A stretch of 64,000 nt of DNA from Anaerolineae bacterium (GCA_020849765.1 JADLAY010000034.1:372001-436000); one strand, 5' to 3'; positions 32,682-41,992 are shown, counted from the stretch's first letter. Notes: generated by a model not told the origin, from the letters alone. Made by a program: numbers and translations.

Positions 32682-33608
32682 ATGCGCCTCAATCGAGGGA
32701 CGATCCTGCTGGCAATTGCACTGATTATCGTTATCGTCGCTGCCGCGTTGGTGAGCAATAACCAGCCGGATACAGCGTCGCCGACGGCGATACCGACACA
32801 GGAGACAGTGAACGTCTTCAGCGGCCTGGATAGCACGCACGCTGTCCGGCTCGCAGTCATGAACAACATATCGAACAACGGCACCGTGCTCGAACGCGAA
32901 CCCAGCCTCGAGTGGGTGGTGACCCAGGCGACCGGCGCGACGGTGCCGACCGAAAACCGCGTCGTTGATCAGACGCAGATTCCAACGCTGCTGGGCAAGT
33001 TCTCGCTGTTCGCCTCGCCGCAGAGCTTCGACAGCGATCAACTCGACACCTACGGTCTCGCCGCCCCCAGTTACACGATCACGCTGACGATGGACGACGG
33101 CACCACCCATACCGTCTACGTCGGCAAGACCAACCTGAGCGGTGGGCGCTTCTACGCGGTCGTCGAGAGCGGCGAAAGCAGTGGAGACGCAGAAGCAACA
33201 CTGCCACCTACCGAAGCAGCGAGTGCGACTCCAACACCGGCTGAAGAAGCGACCGCAGTGCCCGTCGAGGGGACGCCGGAACCCAGCGCCACGCCGGCAC
33301 CTTCCGTCAGCCTGAGTGGCACGAAGACCGTCTACCTGCTGGCGACCGACGACATCAACGCCCTGACAGCGCTGGTCTCAGAGCCGCCCTACCTGCCGCT
33401 GCCGACGGCGACGCCGACGGAGTACCCGACGGCCAACCCGGTCAGCGAGGTCGATCAGACGGCCACCGCCGCGGTCGATCAAACTGCGACGTCGGATGCC
33501 ATCCTGGCGACGGTCAACGCCATGGCGACGCTGACGCCCGCCGCAACCGACGAAGCGGCGATATCGACGCCGGAAGCGACCATGGTGCAGCCGACGGCAA
33601 CGCCGTAA
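32682..33608 (+). CDS. DUF4340-domain protein of the GldG operon
   Basis: The 308-residue protein has one N-terminal membrane helix (RGTILLAIALIIVIVAAALV) and an extracytoplasmic domain of DUF4340 type (about 45-170: DSTHAVRLAV, LEWVVTQATG, DQLDTYGLAAPSYTITLTMDDG, TVYVGKTN). After that the protein is rich in Thr, Pro, Ala and Glu (about 170-215 and 245-308), which look like unstructured spacers. DUF4340 proteins commonly follow GldG-like genes, and that association is the reason for the assignment. The spacer regions, repeated TPTE and ATPTE, are longer than I would expect for the domain. A strong terminator follows. Confidence 0.85.
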   Translation: MRLNRGTILLAIALIIVIVAAALVSNNQPDTASPTAIPTQETVNVFSGLDSTHAVRLAVMNNISNNGTVLEREPSLEWVVTQATGATVPTENRVVDQTQIPTLLGKFSLFASPQSFDSDQLDTYGLAAPSYTITLTMDDGTTHTVYVGKTNLSGGRFYAVVESGESSGDAEATLPPTEAASATPTPAEEATAVPVEGTPEPSATPAPSVSLSGTKTVYLLATDDINALTALVSEPPYLPLPTATPTEYPTANPVSEVDQTATAAVDQTATSDAILATVNAMATLTPAATDEAAISTPEATMVQPTATP

Positions 33609-33634
33609 CGACACCGATCACGCTCCAAAGAACC

Positions 33635-33670
33635 AAAAGGCACGCCGTGAACTGGCGTGCCTTTTTCTTT
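33635..33670 (+). terminator. intrinsic terminator of the DUF4340 operon
   Basis: A 12-bp stem (33635-33646 with 33654-33665) with a 7-nt loop is followed by a T-rich tail (TTTTTCTTT). The remaining intergenic stretch to 33943 holds the fbpA promoter and a possible leader. Confidence 0.9.
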
Positions 33671-33788
33671 GCCGGATCTCGGAGATTAACGCCGTTTAAT
33701 TCAAAGTCGCCGCGTATTTACGATCGACACGTGAGCACGATCACACACAGAATCATCTCAGCTGGAATCGGGAAATTAATCACAAGCG

Positions 33789-33818
33789 TGGACATCGTGG
33801 CGATGATGCCCGCATAAT
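33789..33818 (+). promoter_or_regulatory. predicted promoter of the fbpABC operon
   Basis: TGGACA (33789-33794) and CATAAT (33813-33818) are separated by 18 bp. The leader would be about 120 nt and contains two small hairpins (GTGGGC/GCCCGC and CCACA/TGTGG). No Fur-box-like sequence is seen. Confidence 0.45.
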
Positions 33819-33943
33819 TGTCCGCTCTCACGATATTGACCCACTGCGCGTGGGCTTTTGGCCCGCCGACAGGGATATCCAATCCACATCGTACAACCTG
33901 TGGAAGTCGCACCAGACTTGCACAAGATCACGGAGATAGTTTG

Positions 33944-34981
33944 ATGACGTTGGCTCGCTGGAGATTTTTTCTGCTTGTATCGGGATTGATCGTTGTACTG
34001 GTAACTGCGCCCGCCGGCGCACAAAACACACCACAGGTCGTCAATATCTATTCTGCGCGTCACTACGGCGCTATTGAGGCGGCATTCACGGCGTTTACCG
34101 AAGCCACGGGCATCGAAGTCCGCCTTTCGCAGGGTTCCGCCCAGTCCATTCTGGAGCGCCTACGCGCAGAGGGCGATCAAACGGTCGCCGACGCCATCTT
34201 CACCATTGACGCAGGTGGCCTGAGTCTGGCGGCGGAAGAAGGCCTGCTGCAACCGGTCGAGTCTGAAATCCTCGACGAGGCTATCCCCGCCGACCTGCGC
34301 GACCCGGAAAATCGTTGGTTCGCGGTCAGCCAGCGCCTCCGCACCATCATGTACAACCCAGAGACAGTCGATCCGAGCGAACTTTCCACCTATGCGCAGC
34401 TTGCCGACCCGATGTGGAATGACCGCCTGTGTCTGCGCCCGGCGACCCACATCTACACGATTTCGCTGGTTGGCGGCCTGATCGAAGAGTTGGGCGAAGA
34501 AGCTGCAGAAGCTATCGTGGCCGGTTGGGTCGCGAACAATCCGCAATACATCGACAGCGACACGCGCATCCTGGAAACGATCGCCGCGGGCGGCTGCGAT
34601 GTTGCCCTGACTAATCACTACTATCTGGCCACGTTGCTCGACCAGGACCCCGATTTCCCGGTGCGCCTGTTCTGGGCTAACCAGGGCGAGGAAGAGAGCG
34701 GCGTCTTCCGCAATGTCAGCGGCATTGGTGTCACGACAGCCGCGCTCAACCGCGACAATGCCATCAAGCTGATCGAATGGATGGCGACGGAAGGACAGGC
34801 GGCGGATGTCACCGGCATCCCCGGCGGTAACTACGAGTATCCGGTCAATCCGGAAGCCGAACTCAACCCCATCATCGAGACTTTTGGCGAGTTCAAGATC
34901 GATCCGATCCCGCTGAATGAATACGGGCGCTATCAGGATATGGCCGTCGCCCTGCTCGAACGAACAGGCTATGGCTTCTAG
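33944..34981 (+). CDS. fbpA: iron(III) ABC transporter substrate-binding protein
   Basis: The 345-residue protein has a signal peptide ending in APAGAQN, then the ferric-ion-binding fold of the FbpA/FutA group. NIYSARHYGAIE is the usual N-terminal start of such proteins (NVYSARHY). The tyrosines in TNHYYLATLL match the Tyr pair that binds iron in FutA-type proteins; Tyr in SARHY and YGFY-like end residues may add. It delivers Fe(III) to the membrane permease. GGAG 8 nt before ATG 33944 supports the start; the longer open frame runs through the leader. It is first in the fbpABC operon. The gene symbol rests on family resemblance; futA would be equally apt. Confidence 0.9.
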   Translation: MTLARWRFFLLVSGLIVVLVTAPAGAQNTPQVVNIYSARHYGAIEAAFTAFTEATGIEVRLSQGSAQSILERLRAEGDQTVADAIFTIDAGGLSLAAEEGLLQPVESEILDEAIPADLRDPENRWFAVSQRLRTIMYNPETVDPSELSTYAQLADPMWNDRLCLRPATHIYTISLVGGLIEELGEEAAEAIVAGWVANNPQYIDSDTRILETIAAGGCDVALTNHYYLATLLDQDPDFPVRLFWANQGEEESGVFRNVSGIGVTTAALNRDNAIKLIEWMATEGQAADVTGIPGGNYEYPVNPEAELNPIIETFGEFKIDPIPLNEYGRYQDMAVALLERTGYGF

Positions 34982-35042
34982 CGATGCCCCGACAGCAGCT
35001 TACTTTCACGTCCGCGAATAGATCCCGGTTGAGTGAACGTCT

Positions 35043-36716
35043 ATGAGCCTGGTGACCCGATCCCTGACCACTATCGCCAGACCGCTCGCCCCCGCTGCGC
35101 AAGGCAGGGGCTTTCGCCTACCCCGGCGACTGCCGATTCTGCCACTGCTGATTGCAGGCGTGATCACACTGCCGATCTTGCTGCTGGCGGCGGAACTGCT
35201 TACACCCAAGCTCGATCTGTGGGCGGAGTTGTGGTCGACCGTCCTTCCACGGATGCTCGGCAATACGCTGCTGTTGATGGCGGGCGTCGGCGCGGGCACG
35301 CTTGTGATCGGCACAGGGTTGGCCTGGCTGGTGACAGCGCATCAATTTCCCGGACGCGCCTTTTTCGACCGGGCGCTGCTGCTGCCGCTGGCGATGCCCG
35401 CCTTCATCATGGGCTTCGTCTTCATGTCGCTGTTCGATTACGCCGGGCCGGTGCAGACGGCCTGGCGCTCACTGTTCGGTCGCAGTGCCCCGTTCCCGGA
35501 TATTCACGCCGGCGGCGGCGCCATCATCGTCATGACGCTGGTGCTCTACCCGTACGTCTACATGCTGGCGCGTTCGGCCTTCCGTGAGCAGGCCAGCGTG
35601 ACCCTGGAAGCCGCCCGCGCCCTTGGCTGCGGGCAAACGCGTGCCTTCTGGCGCATCGCCATTCCGATGGCACGGCCGTCGCTGGCGGCGGGCGCGGCGC
35701 TCGCCCTGATGGAGGCGATGACGGACTTCGCTACCGTGCGCTTCTTCAGCTTCCCCACCATCAGTGAAGGCGTCGTCCGCCTCTGGGAAGGCCGCATGGA
35801 TCGCGTAGCAGCGACCGAGCTGGCCTCGCTGCTGATGATCCTGGCGCTGGCGCTGCTGCTGGTCGAACGCCAGCTGCGCGGGCGCGCCCGCTATCATCAG
35901 CAGGGTGGCAAAGGGCGACGACCGGTTCGCATCGCGCTCAAGGGACGGCGTGCCTGGGGCGCCTTTGCTATCTGTGCGCTGGTGCTGTTCGCGGCCTTCG
36001 TGCTGCCGGTCGGCCAGTTGATCCTGTGGGCGATCAGCGAGATCGATGGACACGTGCCGGGCACCTGGGAGACCGTTTACGGCCAATATGTCGGCAATAC
36101 TTTTGCCCTGGCCGGGATCGCGGCCGTGCTGACCGTTGGGGTAGCGCTGCTCCTGGCGCACAGCGGCCGCATCTGGAAGAGCCGTCTCGTCAGCGGCCTG
36201 ACGCGCCTGAGCACGATGGGCTACGCGCTGCCGGGGTCGGTCATCGCCGCCGGGGTGCTGTTGACGATTGCGCCCGTCGATCATCAACTGAATGACTGGT
36301 TCGGCACCGGCCTGCTGCTCACCGGCTCCATCGTCGGCCTGATGTATGCCTATGTCGTGCGCTTCATGGCTGTCGCGCACAAGAGCGTCGAATCGAGCAT
36401 GGACAAGGTCAAGCCGTCAATGGACGAGGCCGCTCGCACGCTTGGCGCGCGCCCGCTGGACATCCTGCGCCGCATCCAGGCGCCGCTGGTCGCCAACGGC
36501 GTGCTCGCCGCGTTGATCCTCGTCTTCGTCGACGCGATGAAAGAACTCCCGGCGACACTGCTGCTGCGCCCATTCGGGATGGACACGCTCGGCATCTGGG
36601 CCTACATGCTGGCCGCCGAGTCGTTCTGGCAAGCCGCGTCGATCCCCGCGCTGACGATCGTCGCTGTCGGCCTGATCCCGGTCATCATCCTGATGCGCAC
36701 CGGCGACCGGGCATAA
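35043..36716 (+). CDS. fbpB: iron(III) ABC transporter permease, two-module
   Basis: The 557-residue permease consists of two fused modules of about six membrane helices each. Each has an EAA loop that docks on the ATPase: EAARALGCGQTRAFWRIAIP at about residue 190 and DEAARTLGARPLDILRRI at about 460. This fused architecture is the norm for FbpB/FutB. It lies 61 bp downstream of fbpA and 16 bp upstream of fbpC. It moves ferric iron into the cytoplasm. Confidence 0.92.
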   Translation: MSLVTRSLTTIARPLAPAAQGRGFRLPRRLPILPLLIAGVITLPILLLAAELLTPKLDLWAELWSTVLPRMLGNTLLLMAGVGAGTLVIGTGLAWLVTAHQFPGRAFFDRALLLPLAMPAFIMGFVFMSLFDYAGPVQTAWRSLFGRSAPFPDIHAGGGAIIVMTLVLYPYVYMLARSAFREQASVTLEAARALGCGQTRAFWRIAIPMARPSLAAGAALALMEAMTDFATVRFFSFPTISEGVVRLWEGRMDRVAATELASLLMILALALLLVERQLRGRARYHQQGGKGRRPVRIALKGRRAWGAFAICALVLFAAFVLPVGQLILWAISEIDGHVPGTWETVYGQYVGNTFALAGIAAVLTVGVALLLAHSGRIWKSRLVSGLTRLSTMGYALPGSVIAAGVLLTIAPVDHQLNDWFGTGLLLTGSIVGLMYAYVVRFMAVAHKSVESSMDKVKPSMDEAARTLGARPLDILRRIQAPLVANGVLAALILVFVDAMKELPATLLLRPFGMDTLGIWAYMLAAESFWQAASIPALTIVAVGLIPVIILMRTGDRA

Positions 36717-36732
36717 CGGGCATCTCGGCACG

Positions 36733-37782
36733 ATGCTGACGAAAACGGCCACGCATACGCTCGAATGCGCTCATCTGGTCAAACGCTACGGCGCTCAGAC
36801 GGTACTCCACGGAGTCGATCTCCACGTGCGCGATGGGCAGATCGTCGCGCTGCTGGGGCCGAGCGGCTGTGGCAAAACGACCACATTGCGCCTGATTGCG
36901 GGCTTCGAGCTGCCGGATGAAGGTCGCATCCTGATTGGCGGGCGTGTCATCACGGATCGTGACACGGCAGTACCTGTCGAGCAGCGACAGGTCGGCATGG
37001 TCTTTCAGGAGTATGCGCTGTTCCCGCACCTCAACATCGCGGACAACATCAGCTTCGGGCTGCGCGGGACTGCCCGCGAAAAAGCTGCACGCGTTGCCGA
37101 GATGATGAGTCTGGTTGGCCTGGCGGGGCTGGAAAAGCGAATGCCTCACGAGCTTTCCGGCGGCCAGCAGCAGCGCGTCGCGTTGGCGCGCGCCCTCGCC
37201 CCGCAGCCGCACGTCTTGCTGCTGGATGAGCCGTTCTCAAATCTGGATACGGCGCTCCGTGCCCAGGTGCGCAGTGAGGTCAAGGCGATCCTGCGCGAGG
37301 CGGGCATCACCTGCGTGCTCGTCACGCACGATCAGGAAGAGGCGCTCAGCCTGGCGGACGAGATCGCCGTCATGTTCGATGGGCAGATAGCGCAGAAGGC
37401 CGACGCGCAGACGCTTTATCAGCGACCGGCGACGCGCGCCGTCGCGACCTTCGTCGGCGAAGCCAACTTCCTGCCCGCCACAGCGGATGGCGACCGCGCT
37501 GACTGTGCGCTCGGCACCATCCCCTTGCAGGAAGCATCGCACGGCGCGGTGTCATTGATGCTTCGTCCGGAACAGCTCCGGCTGACGATGGATGGCGAAG
37601 GTGCGTGGGCAATCGTGCGCTGGCGCGAATTCTACGGCCACGATCAACGTGTAGGCATTGTCCTCGATAGCGGCGAGACGCTCGTCGCCCGCACCGACGG
37701 CAGCGCGCATTTTGTGATCGACGAGATGGTACGCGTCCGGCTGGATGGCAGCGCCCGCGCCTTCCCCGAAAGCGCGACCTAG
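36733..37782 (+). CDS. fbpC: iron(III) ABC transporter ATP-binding protein
   Basis: The 349-residue ATPase has Walker A GPSGCGKTT (42-50), Q-loop VFQEYALFPHLNI, signature LSGGQQQRVALARAL (about 141-155), Walker B VLLLDEPFSNLD and the H-loop in VTHDQEEAL. The C-terminal 110 residues include FVGEANFLPA and a TOBE-type regulatory domain ending near 345. Position after fbpB and the usual FbpC proportions support the assignment, though polyamine or sulfate ATPases look much the same. The 3' end overlaps the convergent MOSC gene by 4 bp. Confidence 0.92.
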   Translation: MLTKTATHTLECAHLVKRYGAQTVLHGVDLHVRDGQIVALLGPSGCGKTTTLRLIAGFELPDEGRILIGGRVITDRDTAVPVEQRQVGMVFQEYALFPHLNIADNISFGLRGTAREKAARVAEMMSLVGLAGLEKRMPHELSGGQQQRVALARALAPQPHVLLLDEPFSNLDTALRAQVRSEVKAILREAGITCVLVTHDQEEALSLADEIAVMFDGQIAQKADAQTLYQRPATRAVATFVGEANFLPATADGDRADCALGTIPLQEASHGAVSLMLRPEQLRLTMDGEGAWAIVRWREFYGHDQRVGIVLDSGETLVARTDGSAHFVIDEMVRVRLDGSARAFPESAT

Positions 37783-38231
37783 AGCACGGTCACGCTGTCG
37801 CCAACGCTGATCTCGCCATCCTGAACGACACGAGCCATCACCCCCATCCGGTCTTGAGCCTGATGGCGCGATAATCCCTGGATGTGTTCGAACCGATCGC
37901 AGCCCGTGCGCGGTTTCACCACTTCGATCTGCGCCGAGTCGCCAAACTGAACCCGTGTCCCCGGACTCAGGTCGATCAGGTCGAGCCCCTTGATGATGAT
38001 CTGCTCGCCCATGGCGCCCGGCTCGGTCTTGAAACCTTCCTGATTCAGCCCGGTCAGCGTCTCATAGCACATGATGTTCAACTGTCGATCGGGATGGCCA
38101 CCCTTGAGATCGCCGTCGATGCCCGAGCCGCTGCGCAAGAATGCTGTCTGAAGCGGGACGCGCGCATAAGCGTCGGCGTCGTTCTGGCTGGCTTCTTCAG
38201 TCTTGTAGACAATACTGTAGATTTCAGGCAT
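37779..38231 (-). CDS. MOSC-domain protein
   Basis: The 150-residue protein is a stand-alone MOSC domain, related to the C-terminal domain of molybdenum cofactor sulfurase. Recognisable parts are RSGSGIDGDLKGGHPDRQLN, GAMGEQIIIKGLDLIDLSPGT and KPRTGCDRFE with the conserved cysteine (GCDRF). MOSC proteins bind sulfur or the molybdenum cofactor, and stand-alone members include YiiM-type 6-hydroxyaminopurine reductases. No moa/mob or molybdoenzyme gene is adjacent, so the physiological partner is unknown. The start is ambiguous: ATG 38231 or a GTG at 38243, which lies 12 bp upstream in frame. Confidence 0.85.
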   Translation of the reverse strand: MPEIYSIVYKTEEASQNDADAYARVPLQTAFLRSGSGIDGDLKGGHPDRQLNIMCYETLTGLNQEGFKTEPGAMGEQIIIKGLDLIDLSPGTRVQFGDSAQIEVVKPRTGCDRFEHIQGLSRHQAQDRMGVMARVVQDGEISVGDSVTVL

Positions 38232-38287
38232 AGTTTGGATCACTTTCGCTCTTATGTTTGCCGCGCATTCCAGGAGGATCTACACAC

Positions 38288-39844
38288 ATGAGAAAAGCGC
38301 CAATCACCCTTCTCCTGTTGTGTTTTTTGCTCGTCAATCTGCATGCCGCTGCGGCCCAGAGCGCCTGGTCGGTCTGGCTGTTCACGGCGGAGACGAGCCA
38401 TCTGCGCGAGATCGACAACAACGGCGCCGTCCTGCGCGATTTCACACTGCCGCTGCCCGCCGGGGCCGATCCGGCGCAAATGCCGCGCTCGGTCGCCATT
38501 TCGCACAACGGCAACCTGATGGCCTACGTCGTGCGCGGCCTGGACAATACGCCGTCCCTGGCCGTTTGGGACGCCCAACTGCTGTCGTTCGTGGGCAGCT
38601 ATGCCATGCCCGCCAACGTCAACGTCAGTCTGGAGTATAGCGCCAGTCCGCTGAATTTCAGTGAAAATGATACACAAATTGCTTTCGGCTACGGCAACCC
38701 ATCGGGCGAATGGCAGTTGGTCATCCTCGACCTGCCGAGCGGCGATACCTACATCGTCAATTCATCCAGCCCGGCGGCGATCACGCCCGGCCTTGATAGC
38801 ATGCCGTTCAACGTGCCGATCGTGCGCATGTATCGCGGCGCGCAGGTCTATTTCACGATGCTGCCGGTGCCCAGCGATGCTCCCGGCGGGCCAAGCTACA
38901 TCTGGGATACGATCCGCAATCTGATCGAGCCAACGCCTGCCTATTACAACATGGGCGGCGATACGCTGTTGATGACCGGCGAAACAGTGAGCGGCGTCAG
39001 CGACTCACGTTTCGCTTACAGCGCCAACGCAGCCGCCTTCCCGATGATTCAGTTCAACGCCATTCACACCTACGACCCGACGGTCGATGGCGTCTTCCCA
39101 TTCTATGCCGATGCCGAATTCTCCGCCTGGACGGTGCGTTTCATCCAGAACGGCGAGCGTGTTGCCGCAGCCGGGGAACGATCGGATGGGCAGCGTGAGA
39201 CGCGCGTGCTGGAACGTAATGGCTCGCAGTTGGGCAGCACCGGTGTCAACATGACCAGCCTGCAGGGCGTGTTCGACGGCTTCGTCTTCACGACTGACGA
39301 TCCTGCACTCGTCGATGTCGCTGGTTCGACCGCGCTCTACTACACGGCGACGCGCGGCAGCCTGCCCGCCACCGCAGGCACACTCATCTGGAACAGCCCG
39401 GCGGGTGAACTGGTCACGATTGTCTGGAACAGTGATAACTTTACACCCGGTCCGACCGGCGCCCAGGCCTGGGCGATGCTGGCAGCGCCCGCCTCAGCGG
39501 ATGGCGCGACAGTGCCCGCGCTCGGCGTGCCGCCGCTGCCTTCGGCGACACCCGCCGTCTTCGTCCAGCCGACCTTAGCCGCAGCACCCGGTGGGATTGC
39601 CGTCGGCGCGGATGCCTACATCAACACGACCGATGGTGACCGGCTGCGCCTACGCGGCGGCCCGGGCTTGAACTTCGCCGTCGTCCGCGAGCTGGTGGAC
39701 GACACGCGCGTCAAGCTGATGGAAGGGCCACGAAGCGCCGATGGTTACATCTGGTGGCGCGTACAATTGGAGGATGGCACCAGCGGTTGGGTCGTCGAAT
39801 CGGCGGACGGCGTGCGCACGCTGCTGCCGGTCTACGCCAACTAG
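38288..39844 (+). CDS. secreted beta-propeller-like protein with C-terminal SH3 domain
   Basis: The 518-residue protein has a signal peptide (RKAPITLLLLCFLLVNLHA, then AAAAQS). The mature part has repeated strands in the pattern of WD40/TolB-like propellers (SVAISHNGNLMAYVV, TQIAFGYGNPSGEWQLVILD). The C-terminal 80 residues (about 430-515) form a bacterial SH3 domain: RLRLRGGPGLNFAVVREL and DGYIWWRVQLEDGTSGWV are standard. SH3_3 domains often bind cell-wall polymers. The start is fixed by AGGAGG, 12 nt before ATG 38288. It converges on the next gene, with stops 1 bp apart. No catalytic signature is seen. Confidence 0.8.
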   Translation: MRKAPITLLLLCFLLVNLHAAAAQSAWSVWLFTAETSHLREIDNNGAVLRDFTLPLPAGADPAQMPRSVAISHNGNLMAYVVRGLDNTPSLAVWDAQLLSFVGSYAMPANVNVSLEYSASPLNFSENDTQIAFGYGNPSGEWQLVILDLPSGDTYIVNSSSPAAITPGLDSMPFNVPIVRMYRGAQVYFTMLPVPSDAPGGPSYIWDTIRNLIEPTPAYYNMGGDTLLMTGETVSGVSDSRFAYSANAAAFPMIQFNAIHTYDPTVDGVFPFYADAEFSAWTVRFIQNGERVAAAGERSDGQRETRVLERNGSQLGSTGVNMTSLQGVFDGFVFTTDDPALVDVAGSTALYYTATRGSLPATAGTLIWNSPAGELVTIVWNSDNFTPGPTGAQAWAMLAAPASADGATVPALGVPPLPSATPAVFVQPTLAAAPGGIAVGADAYINTTDGDRLRLRGGPGLNFAVVRELVDDTRVKLMEGPRSADGYIWWRVQLEDGTSGWVVESADGVRTLLPVYAN

Positions 39845-39845
39845 C

Positions 39846-41306
39846 TCAGCCGAAGCGGCGGTTGACCGCGACGCGGTCGTTGAAGATGCGCGCCACCTCG
39901 TCGAGGTCGACCGCTTCGATCGGGTCGAGATAGGCATTCGGGTAGGGCAGCGACGCCGCCCGGCTCAGCGTCTCCATCAGCGCGGGCGGGCTGACGATGG
40001 TGATGGCGGCGCTTTGCTCAAAGGGCATGTAATCGATCAGGCTCAGGTCGGTCGTCACAATCGGGCGAAAGCGATCCCAGTAGGCGCGCATCGTTTCGAA
40101 GAACCACTCCGCGTCGAGGCCGGGCGCCAACACGATGAAGTGGAAGTCCGCCTGCCCCTGGATCGGGCCAGGGCCGTACTGCGGCACGGGGCGCGGGCCT
40201 TCAAGGCCATTGCCCATCACTTCGATCGGGGGCACCGTCTTGGTGTAGACGGGCAGTTCGCCCAATCGGCCAATCGCCTGCACCGGGCCGGGGATGTAAT
40301 ATTCGTCCTCTTTCCACAGCGTCAGGCCGAAGAACCAGGGTGGCGCTTGCTGTGCGCACCAGCGAAACAGCGCCGCAGTCGCATCGCCATGATTGACCTC
40401 GCTGTAGGCCGGATAGCGGGTATCCTGCTGGAACGACCCGCCGCGGAAGGGAAAGATGCCGCCTTCCGAGCCGACGACCGGGATCGCCTGCGTGCCGAAG
40501 TACTGCGCACAGCGCTCGTTGAACATGCGCCCCATCGCGATCAAGCCGACGGGGTCGCCGTTGGGCGTCAAAGCCGTGCCGCCGTAAACGCTGCGCCCCG
40601 GATCGTTCCGTTGTGAAATCGGGTCGTAGGGATACTCGAAATGCCAACCGCCCTCTTCAGCTCGCTGCTCTTCCGCGCGCCGTGCGCTCCAGGGGCCGCC
40701 GCCCGGCGTCTCCTGGTAGAAGTGATTGAGGATGTAGGGATGGGTCGAGCACCAGGCACCGTTCGCGAGCACCGCGCGAAAGCGTTCGAGATTGACGTCA
40801 CGCTGGTAGTTGAGGAAGGCGTCCATCCAGCGGACGGCGGCGTAGCGCGGATTATCGCTCTCAGCCAAGGGGATGAAGCCCGGATAGCCGCCTAGCGTGA
40901 TCGTAAACTCCGCCCAGGTCAGCCAGTTATCCATCAGCGGCTTAATCACGTTGTTGGCGTCGCGCCAATCGGGGTCAAAGCCCTCTGGCCATTCGACGCC
41001 GAGATTTGGCTCGTTGTAGAACTCGAACCACTTCACGCCGACACTGGCGAACGAGATCATGATGTCGCGCCAGAAGCGATCCATCGGGCGCGCGCCCCAG
41101 CGTCCCAGATACAGGCGCACAATCGGTGTGATGCCGAGCGAGAGCAGCGTCGCGCAGTCATCCACATACTCATAACCGGCAGCGATGATCTTGCACCAAC
41201 CGCAGTGCATGGCCTGGTAGCGGTCAATCGGCAGCGGCGTTTCGTAAATGGTGGCGACATGCAATCCACGGGGATTGTGCGACCACTGGAATTCATCAAG
41301 GCGCAC
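39846..41306 (-). CDS. glycosidase-like TIM-barrel protein with C-terminal module
   Basis: The 486-residue protein lacks a signal peptide. The N-terminal 380 residues form a glycosidase-type TIM barrel: FYNEPNLGVEWPEG (about 97-110) supplies the acid/base Glu99 at the usual strand-4 site, and VVGSEGGIFPFRGG is a plausible nucleophile site. The family (GH5/GH39-like) cannot be named with certainty. The last 100 residues (about 388-486) are a separate module that recurs as the main domain of the next gene (41345-41899). Enzymatic activity is likely but the substrate is unknown. It is the second gene of a two-gene set with 38 bp between. Confidence 0.7.
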   Translation of the reverse strand: MRLDEFQWSHNPRGLHVATIYETPLPIDRYQAMHCGWCKIIAAGYEYVDDCATLLSLGITPIVRLYLGRWGARPMDRFWRDIMISFASVGVKWFEFYNEPNLGVEWPEGFDPDWRDANNVIKPLMDNWLTWAEFTITLGGYPGFIPLAESDNPRYAAVRWMDAFLNYQRDVNLERFRAVLANGAWCSTHPYILNHFYQETPGGGPWSARRAEEQRAEEGGWHFEYPYDPISQRNDPGRSVYGGTALTPNGDPVGLIAMGRMFNERCAQYFGTQAIPVVGSEGGIFPFRGGSFQQDTRYPAYSEVNHGDATAALFRWCAQQAPPWFFGLTLWKEDEYYIPGPVQAIGRLGELPVYTKTVPPIEVMGNGLEGPRPVPQYGPGPIQGQADFHFIVLAPGLDAEWFFETMRAYWDRFRPIVTTDLSLIDYMPFEQSAAITIVSPPALMETLSRAASLPYPNAYLDPIEAVDLDEVARIFNDRVAVNRRFG

Positions 41307-41344
41307 GACAGGCTCCGAAAACTCTTGTTAATGGGTGATGCTGG

Positions 41345-41899
41345 TTAGCCGCCGATCAAAGAACCCGGCGTCGGCACTACCGGTGGAATCGTCTCCTGCG
41401 GCTGCGCAGGTGCGTTCGTAGGCTGTGCAGGTTCCGGCGTCGAAGGCGGCGTCGGCGTTTGCCCAGGCGTGACCGTCACCCAACCATCGCCAGGTTGCGT
41501 TGGCAGCAGCGGCGTCGGAATCGAAGGCAGCAGCGATGATTGATCGGGCGTCGGTTGTGCCAGGGGTATCCCGAAGGGTTGATTCATGGCAGCGCGCTGA
41601 TCGAGCGTATTGCGAACGTCGGAGGCCGAGTCGTGGACAACCGGATCGTAGAGCGCCTCCGGGCGCAGCTGGCTGATTTGAACCCCCAGCGTCGGGGCGA
41701 GATCGCGGCGAGCAATCGTCGTGATCGCGATCCGCCGATCCGGCGGCACCAACTGGATGAAGCCCAGGTCAGGAATGATCGTGGGCCGAAACCGGTCGAA
41801 GTAGGCGCGCGCGGTATCGAACAACCATTCCGCACCTAACCCCGGCGCAATGAGCAAGAAGTGATAATCAGGAAGCGTGTCGGGTGTCTGTATTTGCAT
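41345..41899 (-). CDS. stand-alone copy of the C-terminal module, Pro-rich tail
   Basis: The first 110 residues of this 184-residue protein parallel the C-terminus of the adjacent glycosidase-like protein: FLLIAPGLGAEWLFDTARAY, FDRFRPTIIPDLGF and RAAMNQPFG here, against FIVLAPGLDAEWFFETMRAY, WDRFRPIVTTDLSL and RVAVNRRFG there. The remaining 70 residues are a Pro/Thr-rich spacer (TPTPPSTPEPAQPTNAPAQP is within it). No signal peptide is seen. A TATAAT box at 41908-41913 lies only 9 bp upstream of the start, so the transcript may be almost leaderless. The function of the module is unknown. Confidence 0.65.
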   Translation of the reverse strand: MQIQTPDTLPDYHFLLIAPGLGAEWLFDTARAYFDRFRPTIIPDLGFIQLVPPDRRIAITTIARRDLAPTLGVQISQLRPEALYDPVVHDSASDVRNTLDQRAAMNQPFGIPLAQPTPDQSSLLPSIPTPLLPTQPGDGWVTVTPGQTPTPPSTPEPAQPTNAPAQPQETIPPVVPTPGSLIGG

Positions 41900-41907
41900 T
41901 GCGCCTC

Positions 41908-41913
41908 ATTATA
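41908..41913 (-). promoter_or_regulatory. predicted -10 box very close to a start codon
   Basis: TATAAT on the minus strand, 9 bp before the ATG at 41899. Transcription would start within a few bases of the start codon, a leaderless or near-leaderless mRNA. Confidence 0.45.
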
Positions 41914-41992
41914 CTGATTCCGGGATTTTTGCATACACTGTCATTACAAAAACGGCACGCTCGCTGCTTAACTTGTTTCACAATTATTGGGT

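Noticed and set aside
29171..33608. A gliding-motility locus
   Set aside because: GldA/F/G-like genes occur in many non-gliding bacteria; no gldH-N, sprA or other motility genes are present.
33671..33943. A Fur box upstream of fbpA
   Set aside because: No GATAATGATAATCATTATC-like sequence is visible. GGGATATCC at about 33879 is a palindrome but a single one.
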